Origin: Isoetes taiwanensis
Lineage: Eukaryota; Streptophyta; Lycopodiopsida; Isoetales; Isoetaceae
Reading direction: 5' to 3'
Assembly (NCBI GenBank): GCA_021234155.1
Contig: JAJEKV010000003.1
Location: 32,097,166-32,161,165 of the forward strand
Length of the DNA: 64,000 nucleotides
The position numbers and the translations under genes are program-made. Below the pieces are notes generated by a model. The model was not told the DNA's origin, ran no database searches, and saw only the letters and a list, made by a program, of their open reading frames with translations. Numbering within the stretch: position 1 is the first letter of the stretch; every line of letters starts with the position of its first letter. Positions 1 to 11,657 of this stretch are shown piece after piece.

Positions 1-7
1 AGAAAAT

Positions 8-788
8 TTGAGTTTAGCAGCAAAGATGCAGACAAGAAGTATAAAGCTAAAGTTCACGACAAAGCCAATGACAAAGATAATGAAGTTGTGTCACAAGCTA
101 CTTTTCATGAGCAGGTTTATAAAACCGAAGATAACTGTTCACCTTGATTCATCTTCCGAGGTTTCAGATGCTAAAAGCCCTTTGCTGATGAACAAGGTTG
201 ATGATGGCTTGTGTGTCATTGGTAATGGAATTAGGGATCATGCTGCTGAGGAGGTTCTATCTGATGCACATAATTTTCCAGTGCCTTTGCAGTCTTATGA
301 TGTGGCTAAGAAGGCCAGAATACTTGCCCCTGCTCTCAGTGGTAAGCTTTCATATCAAGAGAAGGAAGCTGCGCCTAGACTTTTAAGAAAAATCTCCTCT
401 TGCAGGTCGCTTGCACTTCGAAATGAATGCAGTGCTTGAGGTTCTTAATATAAGACAGAAAGGGTCAGATTTAACGCTATTGCTTGAAGGTAAGGCTTTT
501 AGATTTACTTCTACCCTCATAGCTTATGTGTTGCAAAGAATCTGAGATCCAGGTACTGCATTGGATTTGTTCTTCTGGGCTCTCAACAGAAGAGGATTTA
601 AACACTCAACTTTTAGTTATAACTGTCTATTTGATTTACTGGTGAGGACAACCATCGTTGATAAGGCAAATGCAGTTTCTAAAGAGCACATAATAACTTC
701 ATGTCGTCCTGATAGTTTCACGTTCTATCCAATCCAATCCACGTATCTATTTTTTGCTACAGACTTTATGAATTTGTATTGTTACTTT
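8..788 (+). pseudogene. PPR (pentatricopeptide repeat) gene fragment with internal stop
   Basis: PPR proteins bind organellar RNA and act in its processing. From 422 the frame reads MNAVLEVLNIRQKGSDL, then an in-frame TGA at 543-545, then DPGTALDLFFWALNRRGF and HSTFSYNCLFDLLVRT, which looks like the start of a plant PPR array (one to two 35-residue units). Upstream, a reading frame from position 8 can be joined in phase by removing a 64-nt intron (342 GT to 405 AG). That joining is inference and the intron is very short for a plant. The similarity stops near 727. The internal stop and the loss of all later repeats argue for a pseudogene. The PPR call rests on pattern recognition only. Confidence 0.55.
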
Positions 789-1042
789 TAGTGTTTTATT
801 GTCGATTTGCTTTCTTCAAATTCGTTGAATGATCTACTTTCTCTGATGGTTCTCACATCTCGGAGTATGCTCTGCGGTCAATCCTGGGTAATGACAATTC
901 GGATAGTAAGAAGTGCGATAATATAGAGGAGAAATCCTCAGTTTTGTAACCTACTATTTTTTTTTAAAGAACTACGTTGGCTCTAATTCTATGTCTGTGT
1001 CTATAGATATTGTAGAATTTTCTGTCTTGTAAAAAGGTTTAA

Positions 1043-1086
1043 ATAGGCGGCGCGCTTCAGCGCCATCCATTTTCGGGGCTAGTTGA

Positions 1087-1117
<31 letters not shown>

Positions 1118-2020
1118 TGGATTTCGACTTCCATGACCACCGTCCTGTTGTCTTAATCAATCAACACCCTTTGTGGGATCTAGGTTAGCGCGCACTTGGG
1201 CACCGTAACCCGGCTTTCGGTTCATCCCGCATCGCCAGTTCTGCTTACCAAAAATGGCCCACTTGGAGCTCCAATTCCAGGGCCGGGGTTCAATGGAGCA
1301 ACCCCGGCGCCTTACCTATTTAAAGTTTGAGAATAGGTCGAGGGAGTTTCTCCCCCGATGCCTCTAATCATTCGCTTTACCCGATAAAACTTTGAACGAG
1401 CTCCGGCTATCCCGAGGGAAACCGGAGGGAACCAGCTACCCGATGGTTCGATTAGTCTTCGCCCCTATACCCAAGTCCGACGAACGATTTGCATCGTCGG
1501 TATCGCTCACGAGCCTCCACCGAGTTTCCTCCGGCTTTCACCGCCGGGCATAGTTCACCATCTTTTCGGGTCCCAACATGCATGCTCACACTCAAACCTT
1601 TCACAGAAGATCATGGTCGGGGCATGGTGCACCCGACAACGGGGCTCCCACGCATCGGGTTTCCTTTTTCGCCAAGGCGGGTTTTGAACCCACCAACTCG
1701 CACGCATGTTAGACTCCTTGGTCCGTGTTTCAAGGCGGGTCGAATGGAAATCCCCACAAGCCAACGTCCGAGCGCGACAGTGCATGCTAGCCCGCCAATG
1801 TGGCGCGCCCCAAGCCCAAGCCCGCCCCACGGCATCGCCGGGTCACATGGTCCCTCTTTATCCATGAGACGGAGCCAATGTTGGCGGCACCTCGAAGGTT
1901 GGCCAGGCGGACCGGCCCGAGGCCATTCCGCACCAACCGAGGGCGCATCAGCAACCTCCATTTGCTTCCCTCCCAGCAATTTCAAGCACTTTTTAACTCT
2001 CTTTTCAAAGTCCTTTTCAC

Positions 2021-2055
<35 letters not shown>

Positions 2056-2240
2056 TGCCAATATTTAGCCTTGGATGGAATTTACCACCCACTCAAGGCT
2101 GCATTCCCAAACAGCCCGACTCGTGGAGAGCGCCTCGTGGAGCAACAGGGTCCGGGCCTGACGGGGCTCTCACCCTCTCAGGCGTCCACTTCCAGGGAAC
2201 CTCGACCCGGTCCGCCGCACGTGAACTGCCCCCAACTCTA
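1043..2240 (-). rRNA. 25S (LSU) rRNA fragment, dispersed pseudogene copy
   Basis: Read on the minus strand this is the 5' part of plant 25S rRNA, roughly the first 200 to 1400 nucleotides of the molecule. Recognisable conserved blocks are the one around ACCGCGAGGGAAAGGTGAAA (complement near 2010-2030), the GGTAAGCAGAACTGGCGATG block (near 1225-1255) and the CCGAATCAACTAGCCCCGAA block near 1075-1095. Substitutions and small indels relative to the usual sequence are visible, there is no 18S, ITS or 3' 25S around it, and flanking DNA is unrelated on both sides. It is therefore a truncated, non-functional copy outside the rDNA arrays. Several open frames inside it are chance. Confidence 0.93.
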
Positions 2241-2302
2241 ATCTTTGTAAGCTTTCCGCCTCCATCGTCTCCCTCAGCGCTTCAACCTTTTCATCAATAA
2301 CT

Positions 2303-4362
2303 ATGGCTCCCTCTTCCAGATTCGGCACTCTGCATACCAACACATCAATGGAGGTCGCCGCTTTTGCCTCGGTAAACTTTTCTACTGTTTTTTTTCGTGC
2401 TGTTGCGGTTAGGGCAGGACTAGATTATTTTACGGATCAAGAACTTCTAGTTTCCAATCCTGGGCAACTCTGGCAATTTGTTGCTAACATGATCAGTACT
2501 CTTACATGTTTCCAAACCTTAGTGGATGGAACTCCAATTTTCCTCACTTCGGCACTGGTCACCAAGCTTTTTCACCTTGTCAATAAATTAAATTCATTGG
2601 GATGGTCCGAATTGCAAAATTTCGATGTCTCCCCTTATGTTGATCAATCGTATTCTTCCACTTCCACCAAGCTCACGATCTTTGCCAAGAACCATGAGTC
2701 TTTCATCAAGTTCTTGTGGTAGAAATTCTTTATTCATTCTGTAAAAAAAACCATATCAACAAATATTTCTTCAACACTGCCATAACTGCTATTCATTTGC
2801 ATAAGTCCATCGATTGACTTTTGATGCAACAGATGTTTGAAGGGCTAGATCTCTGATGAAAGCTCCAGGCTCTGGCCCTGATTCTGTGAGACACTCATAA
2901 ATCAAAGTCTTCCAGTTCCCAGCACTATGTCCACGTACGGAAGCACCTCCATGTCAAGGGCTTCCAGTAGGATTCCCTCCAAGATAGCAGCCATTCACGA
3001 ATTTCTGGATGAGACCTCTCAAGAGAAAAATGTCAACATTCAAGAAGAAGTTTGCAGCCCTTTTCTACGAAGAAAAACTCTAATTGCCATCTCCTCCTCA
3101 GATCATTCTGCCAAAGATACTCCATCTGATCCTCATTAGCAGTCATTGGTTTCCATTCTGCAAGAAGTTCATCACTAATCTCCCCACTCTTCTCGACAGG
3201 CCCTCTATGAGTATAGTATGAGCAACAGTTTGTTGGGTACATTTTGCAGTTACGGGAGTCCCAATGAATGGTATCAAGGATCATTTGGATTCCTCTGATG
3301 TCCTCAAAAAGAAATTCCAGAAGCTCTCCACTCAAAAACGTCATCTTTAAGAGCAATTTCAAGAAAAAATACAGACTTTTCTAGCCATCTGAGAAGAGTT
3401 AAAAAGAACTCAAGATGACTTGGTTCAATTGGAGGCAATCCATGCTCTATTACAGGTCCAAACCCTCCAAGACTACCTCACAGCTACAGATCAGCTCCTG
3501 CAAGATACTTTGGCAGTCTATCATAGCCTTCAAGAAGAATTCAAAGATCTGAAGCTGTCATCACGCACCAATAGCTATGCATCACGGAGTTGGAAGGCTT
3601 GGTCATGACTGCCCAGATACAGCCAGCAGCGAAATTCTGTCAAATAGAAAATCATAGACGATACAAAACTTGCGGGTCTCCAACTTCAACTTTCTTCCAT
3701 GGGTGCCTTTCCTTCTCATAGCACTCATGCTCATCGAAAGCTTAAAGAACTCAAGCTGCCTAGTGGATGAGAAGAGCAATCAAATCCAGGATCTAAAACA
3801 CAAGTTCCAATAAGCAGAATAGTCTGCCAAAAATGCCCATGCCAATACTGAAAGGTACTCTGTTCTTGCTGAGCACATATGCATGGATTACCCTCTTCCT
3901 ATGGGGTACCTTGATTATGTAAAATCACGATGGCATCTCTTCCTTATCTGATGGCTCAGTGCATCAGGTTTAGTTGAAGGAGCTATTACGGTACACAATT
4001 TTGTACGTATTTGGCCAGTTCTCACCATGGAAGAACAAGGCACACTATGTGCCTTGGTAAATTTCCAGTTCCTACATATTGAAGATCTTAGTTTTTCTTT
4101 GTTCGCATAGTCCAACGAATAGCTTATGTTCTGTATGATTTCTATATAGCTCATTCTCAAGCACTTTTCAGAAGACCACCCAGAGGCATTCACGGGAAAC
4201 CAGGCAGCTGTGTTGTTACTTCAAAAGGACAACCACTATCTTTCTGATCCCACTGCCACGACAATGCTCCTCAACGAATATATGCCCGAGCTTCACTCCA
4301 ATCAAAATGATCTTTCAAAGTTGGTGTTGATAGAACTTGTTCTGCAGTCTGAAAATCTGTAG
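2303..4362 (+). pseudogene. Decayed reading frame with a coiled-coil section, unknown function
   Basis: No family recognised. Pieces in the plus direction look like one former protein: 2303-2722 (139 residues, MAPSSRFGTL start, hydrophobic middle), 2927-3139, a Lys/Gln/Glu-rich section at about 3298-3608 containing LKKKFQKLSTQKRHL and EELKRTQDDLVQLEAIHALL that should form a coiled coil (two stops inside), and a run at 3840-4110 (ERYSVLAEHICMDYPLPMGY, TMEEQGTLCALVNFQFLHIE). A last piece, 4150-4362, reads LKHFSEDHPEAFTGNQAAVL and ends in TAG at 4360. Stops and frame changes show decay. The N-terminal block followed by coiled coil could be a transposon capsid-like or host protein; I cannot say which. 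Confidence 0.3.
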
Positions 4363-4639
4363 ACGTAGATTCTGGTTCTCACATTTGGTATACTGGAACC
4401 TACATAAAATTTCTTTCTTTTAAAAAAATGCAATAAAGGCATTTTTGAAAATCCGGATATAATAGCTTCAATTGCAGTCTTTTAAATAAACCTATCTGTC
4501 AAGACAATTACTTGTCTATCAAGAAGCAATACTTCATGAGCAACATTGCCTCTGCAATTATTCCCCACGATTGTTTTGTTTGCCCTAGAGAGAGAGAGAG
4601 AGTCAATAGACCTAAGTGTACTGTTTCTCCATATCAAAA

Positions 4640-5240
4640 CTTTAACAATTTTTCCACCTTGCAGTCAATTGGCCGTTAAATAACTCATTGGCTTCATTTG
4701 GAATCTTCAATTTGCAAGATCGAATCATAATCCAAAGCTGGGTCATCTGTCTAAAGTAAATTGAGCAGTTCCTGTATAATAAAGATTCTAGTAACCCTTT
4801 TACATCCTTCGAAACACGTGCAAGAATGACAAAGATCTTTAGCGCATGAACACGTTGTTCTATTGTGTGGCTTCCTCCAATAGCTTTTAGGGTTTCCAAG
4901 CAATCATATATCTCGTATGGTGTCAAGAAAAAAAGATCACAATATGAGCTTTGCAAATTCATTAAACAATGCACCAGCTATAAGCAATAACATAAAAGAA
5001 TAATAATATTAGAACTTAAAGCGTAACCACAAAGTACATCTTTATTGATATCTACAACCAAACCAATGATGTCTTCAAAATCTTTTTTGTTCCACCCTTC
5101 TTACGTGGAACTACAATTAAATCTACAAGAAATTTTATGTGGCGGCCTTACGCAACGAACGCTTTCTTCCCCAACTCGTCTATGCAGGGGAAATTTGTGT
5201 AACTTTGGAATGGTGCCAAAGTCCTTAAAATGTGATACTT
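4640..5240 (-). pseudogene. Possible exon(s) of an alpha-helical protein, unknown
   Basis: Minus-strand reading contains CLETLKAIGGSHTIEQRVHA, then LKIFVILARVSKDVKGLLES (4974 downward). After a frame change it reads ELLNLL..TDDPALDYDSIL down to about 4690. This has the look of armadillo/HEAT-type helical repeats. A second patch at 5040-5240 on the same strand reads ELGKKAFVA and VDLIVVPRKKGGTKKIL. Stops separate the pieces and no convincing exon edges link them. It could be a degraded gene or chance. No family is assigned. Confidence 0.22.
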
Positions 5241-5974
5241 GATGTTTCTATAATATGAGAAGGCATTGCACAAGTAGACTATAGGGTATCCATCTAAGAG
5301 CGTGCATGTGGATCTAGCAAAAATAGCGAAATTGCAAAAATAACGAATTATAAAAAAGTAATTATAACATTCTAATTACCCGGATCTCAGACAAATTCAT
5401 TCAAATCCAATTGGGCATGCTCATTCAAGTGCCATTGGCAACGTCTTGTGAATGGTATTCCAAAGCATTTCAGAACTAGAAAAGCTAATCAAAAGCATTA
5501 TAGAAAATACCAAAGCGGGCATAGTGGTAGTGCACAATATTTATGAGGAGACTTGATTAATGTTACCTTGTAATATTCTTCTTGAGAATATGTACCATTT
5601 TAAAGCAGTCCAAGAGGACTTTATTTGCCATTACCTTCATGCCTATTTACAATACTCCGTGTAGGATCCTGCATCCCCATTGTAAACAAAATCCTGACAT
5701 TTCACATTTCTAAAACAGAACTTTAATCTACGCACTTTAGATAATTTTGCAAAAAACTTTTATTGAACAGAAATCAGAACAAAGATAATTGAGATAAACT
5801 CGTTGCCTTTTTATTGGCATTCCATTAACATGCTTGATTCCACAACGTTACTTTGCACAAATTCCAAAAACATGGACCAAGATTAATCGTTACACGAAGA
5901 TACGGAGTCATTAACCACATTTTTCTATTACCAGTGGCTTATTGTTATGCATAGAACACTAGGAAGTTGAATAC

Positions 5975-7110
5975 TTAACTAGACTCTTCCTTCTTCTCCT
6001 TCTTAGACGAGCTCACCTAAAAAAATAACCAGCTACTATTGCTACAATTCCAAAGAACAACCGCAAGATTATGTGATTGGTCTCCAAGAGGCTCCGACAC
6101 CTTTGGTTTAGTGTCGCTTGTGGATTCTGATGCAGCTTCACTAGCAATACCACGGGCCTAAAATTCAAAACACTAGGAAAATAAAACCAAAGCATGAGAG
6201 AGCAGACTTAATCCACAACTACTTTGAAGCCTAGTCATGACAAAGATATCCGTAGTTGAAATCATTGACCGCAAAATGTGATGCACAATAGATGTTTTGC
6301 CTTCCAAGCAACTACATTACAGTGGTTCAAAAATCCTTGCAATGGTCATCACCAGATTGCAGCTGTAATGAAATGCTTATCACCAATAATAGCAATCAGG
6401 TTCCACCAGATTGTTACTTTGAATATTAAGGAAAGGCTTTCAAAATGGGATGCTTAATGTGAATCTAATATAATATTAAAGAACCCTTGAGTTCCTCAAT
6501 CAACGATGTCAACCTTTGAATCATGAAAACACACCGCCCCCGCACAAGGATAGAACCGCAATATAGCATACCTTACGTTTTTGCAAGCTTTTCCATCCAC
6601 TCCCTTTCCATTTTCTATACAAATAAAACATTGTTTGAGGTTTAGCAGCATATACTTGAAAGTTATCAAACCTAAAGGATACCGTCATTTGATAGGGCAA
6701 ATTGCAACATAATAGAAACAAAACTAAGACACAGAACTCCCTCTGCGTTAAATTTGAACATGGGACATAATATCTCAAGTGATCTTTAAACAAAGAAAAT
6801 CCATAACAAGATAATGGAACCATGGAAGTAAAAGAGGAAATGTTGCAATCGAGCACATTTTAAAAAGGAAGTTGCAAAAGTTTCTAGAAAATTATAATGC
6901 CGTAATCTAAGAAGAAGGACTCAAAAATAAAAGGGGAGAGGTAGATTTCATAGCAAACCTTGATATAGACATTTTCATGGCTTTTTTTCTTCGCTCTCAA
7001 GACACGCCGCCGCTAAAACTTGCTCGCCAGATCCTAAAAGCTGGAGCATTTCGGAGGCGCCTAGCTCACCTCCTAGTCTTCGATGCGACACTGGCCTGAG
7101 CATCGCCATA
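5975..7110 (-). pseudogene. Possible small membrane-anchored protein gene, degraded
   Basis: Minus strand. A start-like frame at about 7110 reads MAMLRPVSHRRLGGELG but stops after about 45 codons; a second ATG (6981) gives MKMSIS followed by a GT splice-donor-like site. Near 6180-5975 there is ASESTSDTKPKVSEPLGDQ, then in another frame a hydrophobic stretch (ILRLFFGIVAIVAGYFF), then in a third frame a polar tail VSSSKKEKKEESS with TAA. This order resembles the C-terminus of a tail-anchored membrane protein, but two frame changes within 60 bp are needed. Low confidence. Confidence 0.22.
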
Positions 7111-7284
7111 GTTCTGTTCTAAGGAATTGATAGGATGAATGCTTCTCTTTTTTTCCACTCTTCCCAAAATGCCTTTAGATAGGGCCACGGCATATCCTTT
7201 GCTAAATCTAGCGCAATGAGCCCTGCAGAGCATCCCATTCCTCCAAGATTAAAGCTCCCAGACCCGGATTCGCCATAGCCAGAC

Positions 7285-8040
7285 CTCGCTTCACGGATGA
7301 ATGGCGCAGAGCTGGCAGCTCAGAAATATTGAAGACTTTGCTTCCAAGCAAATAATCCCTGCATATTGGGCAAAGTATGTATATTCCAAGCAAATAAATA
7401 TTGAGGAATCCAGATTTTGCTTCCAGGCAATGTAATCCCCCTTCTATTACAACAGAGCTCGCCGGAATGGCGCAGACCTCATGCAAACTCGCAAGGTTTA
7501 CAGTGAAGATCTGACAACGATTCACATTCTCGGCCCTATGAATTAACCCATCAAGTATTCTTCCAGAAGATATAGGTCCTTTACGACTTCAATCAACCCT
7601 GCAGCAGATCAATTAATTACAGTTTAATACGCTATTCTAATTGTAGATTCTGAGCTTCACAGCTGCCATTTCTTGGCCTCTGGAGCACCTGCATTAACAA
7701 ATCCATACCCTGACTTGGAGCAGATTCCCAACTATGGGCATCGGATAAGGCCCTGGTGGCAAACGCCATCGCCTTAGTTTCTTCTTGCTAAGGCTTAATA
7801 CCAGTTGCAAGAAAAACACAGAAAACAAAGCTCCGGCATGGGTTGGTACTTCTTTTCCTCAAACTTGGCGACCTCCTACATCAGCACCTGAGCTATGGCG
7901 GGATGCGGAGTTCGCCAGAATGGGGCAGAGGAAGTGGAGAGCATTTGACGGTGTGAGAGCTGATCTCGCCGGAATGGGGCAGAGGAAGTGGAGAGCAGAG
8001 AAGGAGATTCGACGGAGGAGATTGATTCAAAGCAGATAAG
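7285..8040. repeat. Short repeats containing 'cgccggaatggggcagag'
   Basis: A roughly 59-bp unit is repeated in tandem at 7912-7945 and 7969-8005 (both contain aatggggcagaggaagtgga). Shorter, diverged copies of its core lie at about 7298-7310 (aatggcgcagagctg) and 7458-7475 (gccggaatggcgcagac). Between them are two copies of a 'ttccaagcaaataa' block (7343-7356 and 7383-7396). An 84-residue frame across the tandem is repeat-derived and I do not count it as a gene. Confidence 0.6.
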
Positions 8041-8248
8041 AACAAAAACGTGGCATCCCTAGTTTTTTTTCTTTTTTCTTCAATTTGAAAATGCAATGGA
8101 TGCATACGTGTCAGAGCCAGGGCTGCGCTCAGCCCAGAAAAATTACCTCCTATTTTTTAAGAACAGAAATGTTACTGCTTTATATATGGTATGATAGCTC
8201 TATCTTTCTCAAAAATCGTGACATCTCTCGTCTTAGTGACCTTTGGCC

Positions 8249-9484
8249 CTACGTGTATGCAACAATAGCTTTATGATGCAATATAACACAACCATTATCT
8301 ATATCCCACATAGCTTCAAGTTGATCAGTGGCAAGGCTTGGCATACTGCCACTTTTACTTTTATCCAAAACCTCTTTACACCAACTTGAGCAATTACCTC
8401 GAAGCTGCTCCCATGATGAGGAGATTGTAGGACTCTCTGCAAATAATCTTAATAAAGTCAGAGTTTGGTCACACATATAGTTTCTCATGTGAGTTAGTAT
8501 GCTCTTTTTCAATATATGGCATTCTTTAATCTGGTCAGCATAATCTATCAAAATTCTACCGTTTGTCCAGTCTTCTCTTTGCTCCAAATAATTGAGCCTT
8601 TCAACAATGCATTAGCCACATCTTCTAACTCCAATCGATTGTTGGGTGCAACAAAATAATGATAATTAATGTCTTTTCCACTTCTAGCACTTCCCGTATT
8701 TACCTATGAATCTGGCAGCTCACCATTGTTATAGAGATCAATTGCTCTACTCCATTCGTTAAAAGATTGTAGATCACAAAAACTGATGCCTTCACCCCAA
8801 ATGTGACTTTAGCAATTTGGCCGAACTCCTGTATTGTGAAGATTAAAAGCCACTAAGAAACTGTCAAAACATGTTGGAAAATTGAAACTGAAATCAAGTT
8901 AAAATTAACGATGAAATTCTCCCCCTCTTGAGAGTTTCTAACTTTCTTTTGTGCATCTGTACCTTTCTCCTTCTTCCCTTCTTGAGACTTTGTAATTTCC
9001 TTTTGTGTACCATCTCGCCTTTTGAAGCATCTTTTGTCTTCAATAATTTTGAACAAATTTGAATATCTTTAGTCTTCTTATTTGCAAATTTTGCATAAAC
9101 TTGAGAACATTTATCCTCTCTCGATAATTTGACACAAACCATTCGAAGCTCATCCTTAAGATCATCATAGGAAGACAAACCAACTACTTCTAAATTATCA
9201 TAGATAGACAACTTCCCAACATAACGTTTACAACTGACCTTAATTTCTTTGGTCTGCGCCATCTTAGTGACATCAAAATTTTCAAAGCACAAAGTATATC
9301 CATAGATTTTATTATCCGTTATATTTTCCATCAAGGCCTCAAGGGACACAATTGCCATCTTCTCCAGCACTAACACCGTGTTTAGTTCACACCCTTGTAG
9401 AAACATTTCTATAATGCTTTTTTTGACAAAAACTTCATGTTTTGATGCATTACATATTAGAGCTAGCACTGAAATTTTCAGCAT
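8249..9484 (-). pseudogene. Decayed minus-strand gene, unknown family
   Basis: Three coding-like blocks lie in order on the minus strand. 9484-8894 is an open 196-residue frame (MLKISVLALICNASKHEVF start, charged Lys-rich tail). Around 8800-8590 another frame reads FCDLQSFNEWSRAIDLYNNG and APNNRLELEDVANALLKGSI. 8587-8249 continues in a third frame (RILIDYADQIKECHIL, CSSWCKEVLDKSKSGSMPSL). The tail of the first block holds a 45-nt internal duplication, read as HKRKLQSLKKGRR then HKRKLETLKRGR. The frame changes indicate decay. It lies just downstream of, and on the same strand as, the Hsp70-like gene, but I see no evidence that they belong together. Confidence 0.3.
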
Positions 9485-9860
9485 TTGGTCATTTGCTGCG
9501 ATCTGTTGGATTGTATTTTTGTTAGATGCACCAAAAAAGGGGACCCTACCTTACAGAGATTTAATTTAAACTTATGCATGCAAATCCTATTGGCTTACAT
9601 GCATCCCCCGGAAATTGGCCTTTCTTATAGCTGGGTTTTTATCAACAAAATTTTTGGCTGAACTTTTGAACTCAATGCAGTGCGAGTAATTTCTTCTGAG
9701 CATGTGTGCTAGGCAAAAATTTTTGTGATATAATTTTGTTTTAAAATGTAGGTAAGTAAGCAAAATCTTTAAAGTAAAACGAATTATCATCTGTTCTGTA
9801 GCAATTCACAACTGAGAGCCTTCAAAATCACTACAGGTGATCAGTTTGATAATGAAGTTT
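9485..9860. other. AT-rich spacer, no gene seen
   Basis: Between the unknown decayed gene and the end of the Hsp70-like gene. No coding signal, repeat or RNA structure was noticed. It would hold the 3' untranslated region of the Hsp70-like gene, whose stop codon is at 9861-9863. Confidence 0.4.
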
Positions 9861-11635
9861 TCAGGCTGTCTCAAATTTTACAAAGTACAGTTTTTCTGGC
9901 TTTGGATCCCCAAAATTAACTCGTCTTGCTGAAACTTCGATTGTGCTGCGCCCAAAATACATCTTCAGTTCTATTTCCCTCTCTGTGCCCAAGTGTAAAT
10001 CCTCTCGTATATCCATGTCGTAACTAGATTCCTCTACACAGCCTTTGTCTGTTGTGTGAACCGGGTATTCATCATCTGATGAAAACAGGGAGAAGCCCAC
10101 TTTTTTCTGATCGTCATAGATTGGGAAGAAACTATGCTCAACACAAGAATCCATTAATACAGATTGATTTTTCCGAACGTACTTCTTAAAAATCTTTCTA
10201 CAGCGTTGAACTCCATCACGATCTGCTATAACATGTTTTGAATGACAACCTTTGAATTCATGCGAACTGCCTATTCCATAGGTCTTTTTGGATTTCCTGG
10301 AGAGCACAAGATTTGATTGAAATCCAAACCTGACAGCGCCATGCATAACAGCAGCTCCTGGATTCACAGGAACAATAATATTCTTTACTTCATCGTCAAA
10401 CTCCTTATTTATTCGGCTAACCATGTAAGCATTCTCTGAAAATCCTCCTACTACCAGCAAGCATTTCACTCTCGGACACAAGTCCAACTGTTGTTGGATT
10501 AGCTCGATTGTTTTGTCCACTTCGGTGTCAAATAACTCCTTAAATTTTTGAGTGCTTAACTCCAGCTCTTCGTAATCATCTTCGGGCCTAATAATCCCCT
10601 TTGTTCTGTCATATTTTTTCCAAGCACTGGAAAGCTTGGGCGGAATATCCCAACCCATGCCCACAGACGAAGAAGAGCCATCAAACGAGCATTTTTTGCC
10701 AAGCCACCACTTCTGAACTTTAACAAATGACTTTGGATATTGGCGGATAAATTGTTGAAAGCAACCTATTTCGTTAGCAAGGTAATGAAAGAAATTCGTA
10801 TCCACAAACGTACCTCCACCCATTTCACCACAGTTCCTTGCTGCTTCATGTACTTGGTAGAGATTATTGTTGGCTTTTTTGTGCACCACTAGATCAATTG
10901 TTCCGCCTCCAATATCGACAATCATGAACTCATCTCCAATTCGCAGAGAAATATGATGGAGCTGCTTCTGGCAGTACATCGATGCGGCTTCAAGACTATA
11001 CGCAGATCATGAGGGCTAGCAGATGAATCCTTGCAAAACTTCCCTTGAACGATTCCCGCAATTTCACAGCAGATTTGCATCTGTTGCTTGGCACCATCAT
11101 CCCAAATTGCAGGCACCGTTACACACCACTGCACATCTCGCTTTTTAAAATGCTTCCCATATTTCTCTTTGAGATGATCCACAATAAAATCTGACATGAA
11201 TTTTAGATAGTCGGAGATAAGCCTCTGGGCAGAGAGGCCATCAGGCAGGTCTTGTTCTTCGGAATCGGGGGCCAACAGCAGCTTAAATTTGGTAGCAAAA
11301 ACAGCCTTCTTTTCACCCACTACAGTGATTGCTTGTTCCAAATCTTCGTGCCCATCAGAGTTTGCAGATTCATAGCCAGTGCCTTGACCATGGAGGGCGT
11401 CCATGTAAGCCAAAAGGGCAGGCCAGCCCCAAGCTTGGGCTTCTAGCTCCGGCGACCCCCCTGCTCTTGTGTAGAACAAGCTGGTTTGGGTCTTGCAATA
11501 CGCTTTCCCTGCTGCAACATCAGAAGAAGGCCAATTCTCAAAAATATGGACATCGGAAGGATCATTTCGATGAGCAAATGCAAAACCAGAATAAGTGGTG
11601 CCGAAATCAAGCCCGATTACAACTGCCGGATCCAT
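9861..11635 (-). pseudogene. HSPA12-like Hsp70-family protein, reading frame broken once
   Basis: Hsp70-type ATPase of the divergent HSPA12 subfamily, which has an actin-like nucleotide-binding fold and no standard Hsp70 substrate domain. The start ATG is at 11635. The first 210 or so residues carry the phosphate-1 loop GLDFGTTYSGFAFAH (8-22) and connect-1 motif VTVPAIWDDGAKQQ (172-185). The second part (10979-9861, 372 residues) carries phosphate-2 MIVDIGGGTIDLVVHKK, adenosine motif LLVVGGFSENAYMVSRI and a family-like C-terminus ending at TGA 9861. No intron is apparent. At about 10989-10999 the frame shifts between DLRIV and EAASMYCQK. The usual family sequence here suggests about 7 bases are missing. 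Everything else is intact, so the break is recent, or a sequencing error. The total of about 600 residues fits the family. Confidence 0.88.
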
Positions 11636-11657
11636 ATCGCATATGAAATACGAGGTT

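Noticed and set aside
1489-2300. Long open frames on both strands (up to 250 codons)
   Set aside because: They lie inside the 25S rRNA fragment and follow rRNA sequence; no protein family.
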